64,000 nucleotides of DNA from Bog-950 sp964631835 (GCA_964631835.1 CAZWAD010000003.1:1-64000), one strand, 5' to 3'; numbered from the stretch's first letter, positions 7,188-16,604 are shown. Translations and numbers: made by a program. Notes: a model not told the origin generated them from the letters alone.

Positions 7188-8456
7188 TTATCTCATTACA
7201 TCAAACCGTTGAGTATCGAGCCGTAAAAAAATAAAAAGCAAAACCGTAAAAGAGAGAAGTGCAGAGCCGCCATAACTTATAAATGGAAGCGGTATTCCGA
7301 TAACCGGGGCTACTCCTATCACCATACCTACATTTATCAGAAAATGAAAGAAGAGAATGCTTGCCACACAGTATCCAAACACCCTGCTGAATTTAGAGCG
7401 TTGTCGCTCTGCTAAAAAAAGAACACGATAAAATAAACCCATGAAGACCGCAATCGCAAGAAAGCACCCGATGAATCCAAACTCCTCACCGACAGAACTG
7501 AAAATAAAATCTGTGCTTTGCTCGGGAACAAATTTTAGTTTCGTTTGAGTTCCGTTTAAATACCCTTTTCCCAGAAATCCACCCGAACCGATAGCTATGA
7601 TAGATTGTTTGATATTCCAGTCTTTCCCTTCCTGAACTTGTTTTCCAAGTAATACGTTTATCCTGTCTTGTTGGTGGGGTTTCAACTTGTTGAAAGCATA
7701 GTCAACAGAAAAAACAAAAATGGAAGAAAGCATATAGAGGCCGAACACAAGTCCAATCATCTTTTTGTTTTTCCGTAAGAAATAGATAACAACAATTGCT
7801 ATTCCGAAAAGAGTTGCGACTAAAATGTATTTTGAAACAATAAGCGCCAATACTCCAAGCACAATAACGGATGCCCCGATAATCAGAAAATAAGATTCCA
7901 ATCCTTCACGGAACAAGACAAGCGACAAGGCGATAAACACAATAGCAGAGCCGGCATCTCCCTGAACTAAAACAATGAGCATTGGAATTGCTATAAAAGC
8001 AAATGCCTGGATTTTATACTTCCATTTTCGGATATCAATATTTAATCCCGATAAAAATTTTGAAAGAGCAAGTGCAACAGCAAACTTGGCAAACTCCGAA
8101 GGCTGCATAGTAAATGAGCCGAGCCGAATCCAGTTTTTCTGATTATTGATTGAAACTCCAATAAACATTACTGAAATTACAAGCAGTAAAACAAAAATGA
8201 AAATGGGATATGAAAACGTTACGAAAAACCGGGAATCTAACAGCAAAATAAAAAACGCAACAAATACACAGGCAATCATCCATTGAAATTGTTTACCGCT
8301 GGGAATGCTTGAATCAAAAATTCCTTTTTCTGTGCTACCAGCTGATGCAGAATAAATTACCAGCCATCCGAAAAGAACCAAGATGGAGTAGAGTATTACT
8401 GTGACCCAGTCAACATTTCCTGTAAGCGATTCCTGTTTACGAGCCCCTTTAGTCAT
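7188..8456 (-). CDS. rodA: Rod shape-determining protein RodA (SEDS glycosyltransferase)
   Basis: 422-aa polytopic SEDS protein. It polymerises lipid II glycan strands together with PBP2 in the inner membrane. About ten hydrophobic segments are visible, with the family motifs QPSEFAK in the first half, EFGFIGC and the C-terminal GIPLPFISYGGSALL. Length and spacing are normal. It begins 5 bp after the PBP2 gene and ends the purH-mreBCD-mrdA-rodA group. Confidence 0.95.
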   Translation of the reverse strand: MTKGARKQESLTGNVDWVTVILYSILVLFGWLVIYSASAGSTEKGIFDSSIPSGKQFQWMIACVFVAFFILLLDSRFFVTFSYPIFIFVLLLVISVMFIGVSINNQKNWIRLGSFTMQPSEFAKFAVALALSKFLSGLNIDIRKWKYKIQAFAFIAIPMLIVLVQGDAGSAIVFIALSLVLFREGLESYFLIIGASVIVLGVLALIVSKYILVATLFGIAIVVIYFLRKNKKMIGLVFGLYMLSSIFVFSVDYAFNKLKPHQQDRINVLLGKQVQEGKDWNIKQSIIAIGSGGFLGKGYLNGTQTKLKFVPEQSTDFIFSSVGEEFGFIGCFLAIAVFMGLFYRVLFLAERQRSKFSRVFGYCVASILFFHFLINVGMVIGVAPVIGIPLPFISYGGSALLSFTVLLFIFLRLDTQRFDVMR

Positions 8457-8461
8457 TTATT

Positions 8462-10363
8462 TCATTCATCTCCTCCGATACTTAATGCAGCTGACTTGTT
8501 TGTTTTCACCCCATATTTATTGAGCAAATTTCCATCGAACATTTTTTGCTGTAACGGAACCCTCTTATTCTGAATAGTATCGTTCAGGTATTTTTCAACA
8601 ATTAAACTGGCAATAGGAGCGGCAAACTCTGAACCATAACCACCGTTTTCTACAACAACGGCAATGGCAATCCTGGGCGTGTCTTTTGGTGCAAAGCCCG
8701 CAAACATGGAGTGGTTGTCTCCGTGCGGGTTCTGTGCTGTTCCTGTTTTTCCGCAAAAAGTTATTCCCTCAACACGAGCGGAGCGGGCAGTTCCAGCTTC
8801 CACCACCTGAAAAAGACCTTCAACAACAGGTTCAAAATGTTTTTTATCCACTAAAGCCCGATGTGTTTCATACTTGTGAGTAACATCTTTATTGGTAAGC
8901 GGGTCGGTAATTTTTTTTACAATATGAGGTGTAATGTAAAATCCTTTGTTGGCTATACATGCAAACATATTTGCCATTTGAATGGGTGTCACCAGAATTT
9001 CTCCCTGACCAATTCCAAGTGAAATAATGGTTGACGAATGCCAGCCCTTTTCTCCGTATAGTTTGTTGAAATATTTTACCGAAGGTATATTTCCACTTAC
9101 CTCGCTGGGTAAATCAACTCCGGTTTTAACTCCGAGTCCGAAACTGTTACAGTACTTAACCCACTTACTGTAAATATCCTGAATTCTCTCATACTTTCGG
9201 TTTTCAATAGTATTTCTGAAGGTTTGCCAGAAATAGGGATTGCAGGATTGCTGCAACCCGTATTGAATGTTTGTTGCCCACGGATGTCTATGAGAACAGT
9301 GCAATGTAAGCCCGGCAAACAAATAAACACCATTACAGGGAACAGTGTACTCAACTCCTTGTACGCCTTCATTTAAGGCTATTAAACCAACAATAGGCTT
9401 AAACGCTGAACCGGGGGGATACGTGGCAAGTGTGGGTCGCGAGTAAAGTGGCAGCAAAGAGTCAGTAACTAACTTCTTGAAATTTTCTCCACGAACTGCT
9501 CCGCACAGCAAGTTCGGGTCGTAACCCGGGCTGCTGACGAGTGTAAGAATTTCACCTGTTGCAGGCTCAATGGCAACAATGCTTCCTTTTTTGTTCTGCA
9601 TTAACCTTTCGGCATATTCCTGAAGCATAATATCGAGAGTAGTAATTACATTATCTCCCGAAATTGCCAGTGTATCGAATTCACCGTTGCTTACACTTCC
9701 TACTTCGCGACCGTTTACATCAAAGTATGAAAGTTTTTTCCCCCTCCTCCCGCCAAGTTCTTTTTCATATACTTTTTCAATGCCGCTTTTGCCCACGTAA
9801 TCACCTGGCTTATAATATCCCCTTGAGGCTTCGATCTGTCTATCGTCCACTTCACCGATATCACCGAGAATAGTTGCCGCAACGCGATGCGGGTATTTCC
9901 GCACAGTTCTAACCTGTCCGTAAAAACCGGGAAAGAGGTACATATATTCCTGCAGCCGCGAGTAGTCTTTCAACGATAGCTGTTTCGCAAAAGCATTCGG
10001 AATTCGGGCATAGCCTTTTACCTTTTTCATTTTCTCAAACCGGTTAAGGACATCTTGCCTTGTAATTCCTAAAAGTTCGCAAAGCTTAAGGGTATCAAAC
10101 CCCTTGGCTTTTTTTGTTTCGTAAGGTGTAACCATTAAATCGTAGATGGCCTCGTTAAATACAACCAGTTCGCCATTGCGGTCATAAATCATCCCGCGGG
10201 TAGGGTAAACGTCAATTTCTTTAATAGCATTGTTGATGGCGAGCGCCACATATTTCCGGCTGATTACCTGCAGGTAAAACAAGCGGGTGATGAAAATTAG
10301 TGCAAAACCAATAAAGATGATGCGGATTACATGGTACCGGTTTTTGAATAAATCTTTACTCAC
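8462..10363 (-). CDS. mrdA: Penicillin-binding protein 2 (elongation transpeptidase)
   Basis: 633-aa class B PBP that cross-links elongating peptidoglycan with RodA. An N-terminal membrane anchor spans about residues 13-32, a pedestal domain begins with YPTRGMIYDRNGE, and the transpeptidase carries the catalytic SxxK in PPGSAFKP, an SCN motif in QQSCNPYF and KTG in CGKTGTAQ. All active-site motifs are intact and the length is normal. The 9-bp spacing to mreD and 5 bp to rodA indicate one transcript. Confidence 0.95.
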   Translation of the reverse strand: MSKDLFKNRYHVIRIIFIGFALIFITRLFYLQVISRKYVALAINNAIKEIDVYPTRGMIYDRNGELVVFNEAIYDLMVTPYETKKAKGFDTLKLCELLGITRQDVLNRFEKMKKVKGYARIPNAFAKQLSLKDYSRLQEYMYLFPGFYGQVRTVRKYPHRVAATILGDIGEVDDRQIEASRGYYKPGDYVGKSGIEKVYEKELGGRRGKKLSYFDVNGREVGSVSNGEFDTLAISGDNVITTLDIMLQEYAERLMQNKKGSIVAIEPATGEILTLVSSPGYDPNLLCGAVRGENFKKLVTDSLLPLYSRPTLATYPPGSAFKPIVGLIALNEGVQGVEYTVPCNGVYLFAGLTLHCSHRHPWATNIQYGLQQSCNPYFWQTFRNTIENRKYERIQDIYSKWVKYCNSFGLGVKTGVDLPSEVSGNIPSVKYFNKLYGEKGWHSSTIISLGIGQGEILVTPIQMANMFACIANKGFYITPHIVKKITDPLTNKDVTHKYETHRALVDKKHFEPVVEGLFQVVEAGTARSARVEGITFCGKTGTAQNPHGDNHSMFAGFAPKDTPRIAIAVVVENGGYGSEFAAPIASLIVEKYLNDTIQNKRVPLQQKMFDGNLLNKYGVKTNKSAALSIGGDE

Positions 10364-10372
10364 AAAGCTGCA

Positions 10373-10894
10373 TTAAGCAAACCTCCTTTTCTTGCGGGCA
10401 GAAAACAGGAGCAGAAAAATAAGCATGAAGATAACAGATGCTGTTACGCTCAAAAGTATTTTTAGGAGCATCAAAAAGAAATTCAGGAATGTAGCGGCTT
10501 CAATAAAAAAATAGAAAGTGAGGTAAATAAACATAGAGATACCCGTGTAAACGATAAACCATGTTACACCCTGTGCAAAAATATTCGGGCTGATTTCAAA
10601 TTCCGTACCTTTAGGTGTAATTATATTGATAAGTGCAGGGCGCATGTAACCTATAAGCAGACAAGCTGCAGCATGCATTCCCAGGGAGCCCAGAAAGTAA
10701 TCTAACGCAAGACCGGATAAGAAACCAATGAACATCAAAAGCCATCTTGGCGTTTCAAATGGCAGAAGCAAGATGAAAAGCGGGAAAACATACGGGTTGA
10801 TGAAAGAACTGAAATTGATGTTGCTGAAAAAAAGAATTTGAGCAAACAGCAATAAGAAGAACCGAAAGAGGTTGAGGGGAATCTGGTTAATCAT
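10373..10894 (-). CDS. mreD: Rod shape-determining protein MreD
   Basis: 173 aa, almost entirely hydrophobic with about five membrane helices and a short basic C-terminus (ARKKRRFA). Assignment rests on size, topology and position between mreC and mrdA, as in other Bacteroidota. It overlaps the end of mreC by 8 bp, implying translational coupling. MreD is an inner-membrane component of the elongasome. Confidence 0.9.
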   Translation of the reverse strand: MINQIPLNLFRFFLLLFAQILFFSNINFSSFINPYVFPLFILLLPFETPRWLLMFIGFLSGLALDYFLGSLGMHAAACLLIGYMRPALINIITPKGTEFEISPNIFAQGVTWFIVYTGISMFIYLTFYFFIEAATFLNFFLMLLKILLSVTASVIFMLIFLLLFSARKKRRFA

Positions 10895-11723
10895 GTTTGG
10901 CGGCTAAACTGTCGAGTGCCTGAATTTCTGATTTCCGGAGATTGTTCACTATGTACACATAATTTAAGCTTCCGAAGCTGGTTGAAAGATGGATGGTAAT
11001 GTCGAGAAAATTCTTGTCGGGTTGGGCGCCTACCTCTTTTACAGTGCCAATCATAATATTTCGCGGATACATTTGCGAGAACCCGCTGGTTACCACGGTA
11101 TCTCCCACACTCACTGGTACATGCTTCGGGATATTTTCAAAGGAGGCTGTAGATGTGTTAGTCCCGTTCCACTTTACATTTCCGAAAAATTCATTCTTTC
11201 TGAATTTGGCGCTAACATAATCTCTGCTCAGCACACTAACCGCAACGCTGTAATTATCAGTTACGCTCACAATTTTTCCGACAATACCGGTAGGGCTAAT
11301 CACACCCATTTCCCTATTTACCCCTTGAAGCTTTCCGCGGTCAAGGTAAATAAGGTTGGTTGCTTTGTTTACGGAGTTTTTAATCACCCGCGCGGTTATG
11401 TAGTTGTACTGCTGAACCGTTTTTGCCGAAGAATCGGTCAATATTCCCGAATCAATCCGGTTGTCATACTTCGATTCATAAAGCTGGGCACGTAATTTTG
11501 CATTCTCTTCCACTAAGCTGTCGCTGAACCTTCGCAGGTATAAATAGTTACCGGCATTGGTATAGAGTGAATAAACTTTCCCGCTTATCTGATTGGCGGT
11601 ATTCAAATACATCACCCGGTTGTATTGTTTGTTCTGATAAATGAGATAAAAACAAAAAATTTCGAGCAGTAAGAAGAGAAAGAAAAGATGATAACGGACA
11701 AAAAATCGGAAGAGGTTATACAC
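10887..11723 (-). CDS. mreC: Rod shape-determining protein MreC
   Basis: 278 aa. A membrane helix (about residues 10-30) is followed by a coiled-coil stretch around residues 65-90 (DSLVEENAKLRAQLYESK) and the beta-rich MreC domain containing YLDRGKLQGVNREMGVISPTGIVG and GDTVVTSGFSQMYPRNIMIG. MreC is the periplasmic scaffold that links MreB filaments to PBP2. A 90-bp spacer with a phrase-type inverted repeat separates it from mreB. Confidence 0.94.
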   Translation of the reverse strand: MYNLFRFFVRYHLFFLFLLLEIFCFYLIYQNKQYNRVMYLNTANQISGKVYSLYTNAGNYLYLRRFSDSLVEENAKLRAQLYESKYDNRIDSGILTDSSAKTVQQYNYITARVIKNSVNKATNLIYLDRGKLQGVNREMGVISPTGIVGKIVSVTDNYSVAVSVLSRDYVSAKFRKNEFFGNVKWNGTNTSTASFENIPKHVPVSVGDTVVTSGFSQMYPRNIMIGTVKEVGAQPDKNFLDITIHLSTSFGSLNYVYIVNNLRKSEIQALDSLAAKHD

Positions 11724-11732
11724 TTTATAAAG

Positions 11733-11810
11733 TTTACAGTTCGCAGTTCACAGTTCGCGGTAAATACAAAAGTGCATTACTGTCAGCCGTGAACTGTCAA
11801 CTGTCAACTA
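11733..11810. repeat. Inverted phrase repeat in the mreB-mreC spacer
   Basis: The phrase CAGTTCACAGTTCGCGG (in 11741-11760) is answered by its near reverse complement in GCCGTGAACTGTCAACTG (from 11785), giving a long imperfect hairpin in the mRNA between mreB and mreC. The same ACTGTCAAC phrase appears inside the signal peptide codons of the gene at 58602 (58649-58667). It could weaken read-through or shield the transcript end; that is inference. Confidence 0.6.
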
Positions 11811-11813
11811 ATT

Positions 11814-12842
11814 TCAATCATCCATCAGGAAAGTGAACCGGTGAATATTCTTGAGTGCAATTCCTGTTCCTCGAACCACCGCACGCAACGGGTCTTCAGC
11901 CACATGCACCGGCAGTTTTGTTTTTTGCCCGATGCGCTTATCCAATCCGCGCAGCAAAGCTCCGCCACCGGTCAGGTATAATCCTGTTTTAAAAATATCA
12001 GCTGCTAATTCGGGCGGGGTGGTTTCAAGCGCTTTCAGAATCGCTTCTTCAATTTTTGAAATGGATTTATCAATAGCATGAGCAATTTCCGAGTAGGAAA
12101 CAATAATCTGTTTCGGAATGCCGGTCATCAAATCTCTGCCGTTTACCGGGTAATCGTCAGGCGGGTTATCAATATCCGTAAGCGCGGAGCCTACATTTAT
12201 TTTTATCATTTCAGCTGTGCGTTCGCCAATAAGCATATTATGCTGTCTGCGCATGTAATCAACTATATCAAGTGTAAATTCATCACCGGCAACACGAATA
12301 GACTGGTCGCATACAATTCCGGAAAGAGCAATTACAGCAATTTCGGTAGTTCCTCCGCCAATATCAATAATCATGTTTCCGTTCGGCTCTTCCACATCAA
12401 TTCCTATTCCGATAGCGGCAGCCATAGGTTCGTGAATCATTTTTACATTTTCGCCACCGGCCTGCTCTGCCGAATCTTTCACCGCGCGTTTTTCCACTTC
12501 GGTAATTCCGGAAGGAATACAAATCACCATTTTATAGCGTGGGGGAAAAAAAGGTTTTTTGACGGCATAAATCATGTTTATCATTTCACGAATCATGCTT
12601 TCAGCGGCTTTGAAATCGGCAATTACTCCATCGCGCAACGGACGAACAGTTTTAATATTCTCGTGCGTTTTTTCGTGCATCTGCATAGCGCGTGCTCCAA
12701 CCGCAATTACTTTGTCCGTCCTCCGGTCAATGGCTACAATTGAGGGCTGGTCCACAACCACTTTATCGTTATGAATAATCAGTGTGTTTGCAGTGCCAAG
12801 GTCTATGGCAATTTCCTGCGTTAAAAAATTAAACAAAGCCAT
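11814..12842 (-). CDS. mreB: Rod shape-determining protein MreB (actin-like)
   Basis: 342 aa, normal length. Actin-fold motifs are clear: phosphate 1 IAIDLGTANT, HEPMAAAIG, phosphate 2 NMIIDIGGGTTEIAV and the adenosine motif GLYLTGGGALLRGLD. MreB filaments guide lateral wall synthesis. It lies between purH (110 bp) and mreC (90 bp) on the same strand. Confidence 0.97.
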   Translation of the reverse strand: MALFNFLTQEIAIDLGTANTLIIHNDKVVVDQPSIVAIDRRTDKVIAVGARAMQMHEKTHENIKTVRPLRDGVIADFKAAESMIREMINMIYAVKKPFFPPRYKMVICIPSGITEVEKRAVKDSAEQAGGENVKMIHEPMAAAIGIGIDVEEPNGNMIIDIGGGTTEIAVIALSGIVCDQSIRVAGDEFTLDIVDYMRRQHNMLIGERTAEMIKINVGSALTDIDNPPDDYPVNGRDLMTGIPKQIIVSYSEIAHAIDKSISKIEEAILKALETTPPELAADIFKTGLYLTGGGALLRGLDKRIGQKTKLPVHVAEDPLRAVVRGTGIALKNIHRFTFLMDD

Positions 12843-12952
12843 GCTTTGGTTGTTTGAGCGGGTTTTTGAATTGCGGGCAAAGTAGAGAAAATCTTAAGAG
12901 AGTAAACGTAACTTTTCAACAGAAATTATTCTGTTGTACAGGAATAATTTTT

Positions 12953-14479
12953 TTAATGCTTAAAGTGTCGGACCCCGGTAAATACCATACCCTGCCCGTT
13001 TTTGTTGGCGGCATCAACCGAGTCCTGGTCTTTAATACTGCCTCCGGGCTGGGCTATGGCAGTTATGCCCGCTTCATGGGCAATATTTACGCAATCGGGA
13101 AAAGGGAAAAACGCATCGCTTGCCATTACTGCCCCCTTTAAATCAAAGCCAAACTCCTTTGCCTTGCGGATAGCATTTTGCAGAGCGTCAACCCGCGAAG
13201 TTTGCCCGCAGTTGCTGCCAATAAGCTGCTTGTTTTTTACCAGGGCAATACCGTTGCTTTTTAAATGCTTTACAGCTACAATGGCAAACTCCAGGTCGGA
13301 AATTTCATAGGCGGAAGGAGGCTTTGTGGTTACTGTTTTAAAAGAGTCTTTCTTTTCAGCCGTTGAGTCAATATCCTGCACCAGCACCCCGTTCAGCAAA
13401 CTTTTGAATTGCTTAGAGTTTAGAGTTTGGAGTTTGGAATTTTGTTTTAGTAAGATTCTGTTCTTCTTGCTTTTTAATACCGCCAGGGCATCTTCGTCAA
13501 AATCAGGGGCGGTTAAAACCTCAAAGAAGAGCGGGTTCATTTCATTAGCCGTAGCCAAATCAACCTTTCGGTTTACAGCAATTACGCCTCCGAAAGCCGA
13601 AGTAGTATCGCAGGTGAAGGAGGCTTTGTAGGCTTCGCAAATGTTATCGCGCGAAGCGAGCCCGCAACTGTTGGTATGCTTGATAATGGCAACGGTGGGC
13701 TCCGTGAATTCAGCAACTAAGTTTATGGAAGCATCTACATCCACTAAGTTATTATAGGAAAGCTCTTTGCCGTTGAGGATTTCAAAAATCTCGTTCAGGT
13801 TGCCATAGAAAATTCCTTTCTGGTGGGGGTTTTCGCCATAGCGAAGGCTTTTACCTTTGAGAATGCTTTTCTTAAACACCTCTGATTTGAAATCGCGGTT
13901 GAAGTAGTCGAAAATAAGCGTGTCGTAGTGCGATGAAATCATGAATCCTTTGGCGGCAAACTTCTTGCGGTCTTCCAAATCGGTTTCGCCCTGCTTGGTT
14001 TGCAGCAGTTCCAGCAGGGTTTCGTAATCATTTTTCGAAGCGATAATCAGGGTGTCGTTAAAGTTCTTAGCCGCTGCACGGATAAGCGAAATTCCCCCGA
14101 TGTCAATTTTCTCGATAATATCTTCTTCGTTTTTCCCGGCTTTTACGGTTTCTTCAAAGGGGTAAAGGTCAACAATCACCAGGTCAATTTCAGGTATTTC
14201 AAATTGTTTCATTTCCTGCCGGTCGCCTTCGTTTTCCCTTCGCCCCAAAATGCCTCCGAAAACTTTGGGGTGAAGGGTTTTTACCCGCCCGCCTAAAATA
14301 GATGGGTAGGAGGTAAGCTCTTCCACGGCAGTTACTTTTACCCCCAGCGCTTCAATAAAGGTTTGAGTGCCGCCTGTGCTGTAAATGGTAACCCCGAGTT
14401 TGGCGAGTTCATTTACCACGAGGTCGAGTTTGTCTTTATAATAAACCGAAATGAGAGCTGATTTGATTTTCCTGCGCAT
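12953..14479 (-). CDS. purH: Bifunctional IMP cyclohydrolase / AICAR transformylase
   Basis: 508 aa; performs the last two steps of IMP synthesis. The N-terminal MGS-like cyclohydrolase domain starts with KSALISVYYKDKLDL and has YSTGGTQTF. The C-terminal transformylase has SLRYGENPHQKG, AIIKHTNSCG and near the end GSIKDQDSV. Residues about 346-356 (NSKLQTLNSKQ) come from a phrase-type DNA repeat (13412-13443) that sits in frame and is absent from usual PurH sequences. The protein otherwise looks complete. Confidence 0.95.
   Translation of the reverse strand: MRRKIKSALISVYYKDKLDLVVNELAKLGVTIYSTGGTQTFIEALGVKVTAVEELTSYPSILGGRVKTLHPKVFGGILGRRENEGDRQEMKQFEIPEIDLVIVDLYPFEETVKAGKNEEDIIEKIDIGGISLIRAAAKNFNDTLIIASKNDYETLLELLQTKQGETDLEDRKKFAAKGFMISSHYDTLIFDYFNRDFKSEVFKKSILKGKSLRYGENPHQKGIFYGNLNEIFEILNGKELSYNNLVDVDASINLVAEFTEPTVAIIKHTNSCGLASRDNICEAYKASFTCDTTSAFGGVIAVNRKVDLATANEMNPLFFEVLTAPDFDEDALAVLKSKKNRILLKQNSKLQTLNSKQFKSLLNGVLVQDIDSTAEKKDSFKTVTTKPPSAYEISDLEFAIVAVKHLKSNGIALVKNKQLIGSNCGQTSRVDALQNAIRKAKEFGFDLKGAVMASDAFFPFPDCVNIAHEAGITAIAQPGGSIKDQDSVDAANKNGQGMVFTGVRHFKH
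13412..13443. repeat. Phrase-type repeat inserted in frame in purH
   Basis: The plus strand reads iterations of TTTAGAG and TTTGGAG/TTTGGAA (core GAGTTTAGAGTTTGGAG). On the coding strand this gives the SKLQTLNSKQ segment. Such AACTCTAAACTCC-type phrases occur between genes in many Bacteroidota; here one lies within an essential enzyme without breaking the frame. Confidence 0.6.
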
Positions 14480-14639
14480 GGTGTTGAGATTGATGGCGCG
14501 AAAGTATTTTTCAATTCGTGATTTAGTCGCTCACGTTTCGGGATTTTAATAACAGTTTTTCCACTTAACGCAGATGAGATAAATTTCCCGCCTCTATTTA
14601 TAATTCTTATAAAAAGCGGAGAAATAATTTTCAAAGATG

Positions 14640-14669
14640 TTGTATTCAACAATCTCCTGCTTACTTTCA
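14640..14669 (+). promoter_or_regulatory. Predicted promoter of the amidase gene
   Basis: TTG (14640-14642), 19 nt, then TACTTTCA (14662-14669): one or two mismatches from TTG-N19-TAnnTTTG. Transcription would start near 14676, 17 nt before the ATG. The 14480-14692 region also holds the divergent purH promoter, for which I see only a TACTTTCG -7-like site. Confidence 0.5.
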
Positions 14670-14692
14670 CGTCCCTTAATTAAACCGCATAT

Positions 14693-16108
14693 ATGGGGAA
14701 ACACGTCAGCGCATTTACAAATGATGCTTTAGGGAATATGGATGCAGTAGCTATTGCAGAAGCTATTGCTAAAAAAGAAATATCGGTAGCTGAAGCCACC
14801 GAAGCCGCCATAGCGCGTGCTGAAAAAGCAAACGCTGATTTGAACGCCATTGCTGTAAAAACGTATGCCGATGCGCGCAATCATTCTTCGCTAGTTAAAG
14901 GCGGTGAGCTGTATGGTGTTCCTTCTTTTATTAAAGACAATGAAAACATTAAAGGTTACCCCACGCAATTGGGCACTGGTTCGTTCAGTTCAAAAATTGC
15001 GAAGAAGAACAGCCGCTACGTCAACCAGTTTCTTTCTACCGGCACAAACAGTTTAGGTAAAAGCACCCTGCCGGAGTTCGGATTAATATGCAGCACCGAA
15101 AACGAACGCTGGGGCATTACCCGCAACCCATGGAACACCGACTACACCACCGGGGGCTCATCATCCGGCTCGGCTGCCTTGGTAGCAAGCGGTGTTGTTC
15201 CTATTGCTACGGCAAATGATGGCGCAGGCTCCATACGCATTCCGGCTGCCTGCTGCGGGCTGGTGGGCTTAAAACCAACCCGCCACCGGTTAGTACCCAT
15301 GGATGGCTCGCAACTTATGCCTTTGCAAATTGTTTACGAGGGTGTGCTGACGCGAACGGTGCGCGACACCGCAGCATTTTTTGCCGCGGCTGAAAAGTTT
15401 TACAAAAACCCGAAACTGCCGCAACTGAACCATGTAAGCCGACCTTCGAAGAAAAGGCTGCGCATTGTATTTTTCGAAAATCCGCCCGCGGGCACAGGTG
15501 GGCGCCAGGATGCAGAAACCGAGCGCGTGCAAAATGAAACAGCACAACTGCTGCGCCAGCTCGGGCATACTGTTGAGCAGCAGAAAATTCCTGTTGATGT
15601 GGATGCCATGACTCAGCACTACCTGCTTTATTACGGTTTTCTGGCTTACATGGTAAGCCATCACGGAAAACTTTTGCTGGGAACAAAAGTAAATCATGAA
15701 GTTCTGGAACCATTTACCCTGGGGCTTAGCAACACCTTTAAGAACAACAAAATGAAATTGCCGGGCAGTATCCGGCTGCTGCGCAAAGTGGGTGCTGATA
15801 CCGAAAAACTTTTTGAGCCGTATGATATTATCATGACTCCGGTAGTAGCTCATACCACGCCAGAAATAGGGCACTTCTCTCCTGAGCTTTCTTTCGATGT
15901 GGTATCTAAGCGGGCGGTTGATTTTGCTACGTACTGCGGCTTGCAGAATATTACAGGTTCCCCGGCTATTTCGCTGCCTATGGGAACCACCAAAAACGGA
16001 ATGCCGGTTGCAGTGCAGTTCTCTGCGCCTTTTGGCTTAGACCAGCGCCTGCTCGAACTTGCTTACGAGTTAGAAGAAGCAAAACCCTGGAGGTTTCTTT
16101 TTAATTGA
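14693..16108 (+). CDS. Amidase (amidase-signature family)
   Basis: 471 aa amidase-signature enzyme. The Ser-cisSer-Lys triad is recognisable: Lys in VPSFIKDNE, the Gly/Ser-rich loop TGGSSSGSAALVASG and DGAGSIRIPAACCGLVGLKP. It hydrolyses amide bonds; the substrate cannot be read from the sequence, and it is not accompanied by gatB/gatC, so it is more likely a general amidase than GatA. No signal peptide. Short direct repeats occur on both sides of the gene (TAACAGTTTTTCCACTT near 14549 and 16262; CTTAACGCAG at 14564 and 16177). Confidence 0.9.
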   Translation: MGKHVSAFTNDALGNMDAVAIAEAIAKKEISVAEATEAAIARAEKANADLNAIAVKTYADARNHSSLVKGGELYGVPSFIKDNENIKGYPTQLGTGSFSSKIAKKNSRYVNQFLSTGTNSLGKSTLPEFGLICSTENERWGITRNPWNTDYTTGGSSSGSAALVASGVVPIATANDGAGSIRIPAACCGLVGLKPTRHRLVPMDGSQLMPLQIVYEGVLTRTVRDTAAFFAAAEKFYKNPKLPQLNHVSRPSKKRLRIVFFENPPAGTGGRQDAETERVQNETAQLLRQLGHTVEQQKIPVDVDAMTQHYLLYYGFLAYMVSHHGKLLLGTKVNHEVLEPFTLGLSNTFKNNKMKLPGSIRLLRKVGADTEKLFEPYDIIMTPVVAHTTPEIGHFSPELSFDVVSKRAVDFATYCGLQNITGSPAISLPMGTTKNGMPVAVQFSAPFGLDQRLLELAYELEEAKPWRFLFN

Positions 16109-16438
16109 AGATTCGTTTCCCCCCTCTAAGCCTCCTTTCCTAAGGTTAGAGACTTCTTTATGAAAGACTAAACTTACTTAACGCAGAGTGCCGAAGCGGA
16201 GACTGCGGGGGGTAAGTATTTTTCGGTTCTGTATTGGCGATTGAGAAGGAGATATTTTTAGTAACAGTTTTTCCACTTTATGATTTACCGTTGAAGGCAT
16301 AACCGCTGGCGTTTAAAGTAAAAGCCTGCTCCGCTAATTCAGCTGGCGCTTTCTGCCTTTTAGTTGCTCCGTTCTGTAAATAAGTTGAGTCCTCCCGGCT
16401 TTCCGTTATACTATTCTCTTATTCCGATAGCTCAACCT
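16109..16438. other. Intergenic stretch with repeat fragments, no gene seen
   Basis: Between the amidase and the 21-bp array I see no credible gene. The stretch begins with a C-rich phrase (CCCCCCTCTAAG...CCTAAGG) that may be a decayed relative of the CCCCTAAAGGGG element, then the two short repeats shared with the other side of the amidase gene (CTTAACGCAG and TAACAGTTTTTCCACTT). Confidence 0.5.
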
Positions 16439-16604
16439 GGAAATACTCTTTCCTGAACCGGAAATACTTTTTCCCATCCGGGAAATCCGCTTTCCCAATC
16501 TGGAAATTAGTTTTCCTAATCTGGAAATTCTGTTTCCCAATCGGGAAATATTCTTTCCTAACGGAAAGTTGGTTTGGAGCCCCGGAAAGGCGGTTTAAAA
16601 CACC
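16439..16604. repeat. 21-bp tandem array of GGAAA-N5-TTTCC hairpins
   Basis: Units start at 16439, 16460, 16481, 16502, 16523 and 16544 (exact 21-bp register), then 16563 and 16584. In the first six units GGAAA and TTTCC are conserved around a variable 5-nt loop and are followed by a 6-nt variable linker (4 nt in the sixth unit). The last two units keep only GGAAA. Read on the minus strand it gives a heptapeptide repeat in a possible 96-aa frame (16419-16709), but the conserved dyad suggests a DNA- or RNA-level role. It lies between the amidase and carB genes. Confidence 0.75.

Noticed and set aside
12078..12743. 221-codon plus-strand frame inside mreB
   Set aside because: mreB is certain on the other strand; the frame is a codon-bias shadow.
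14693..16108. Amidase as GatA of the tRNA amidotransferase
   Set aside because: No gatB or gatC nearby and the N-terminal and substrate regions do not look like GatA; left as a general amidase.
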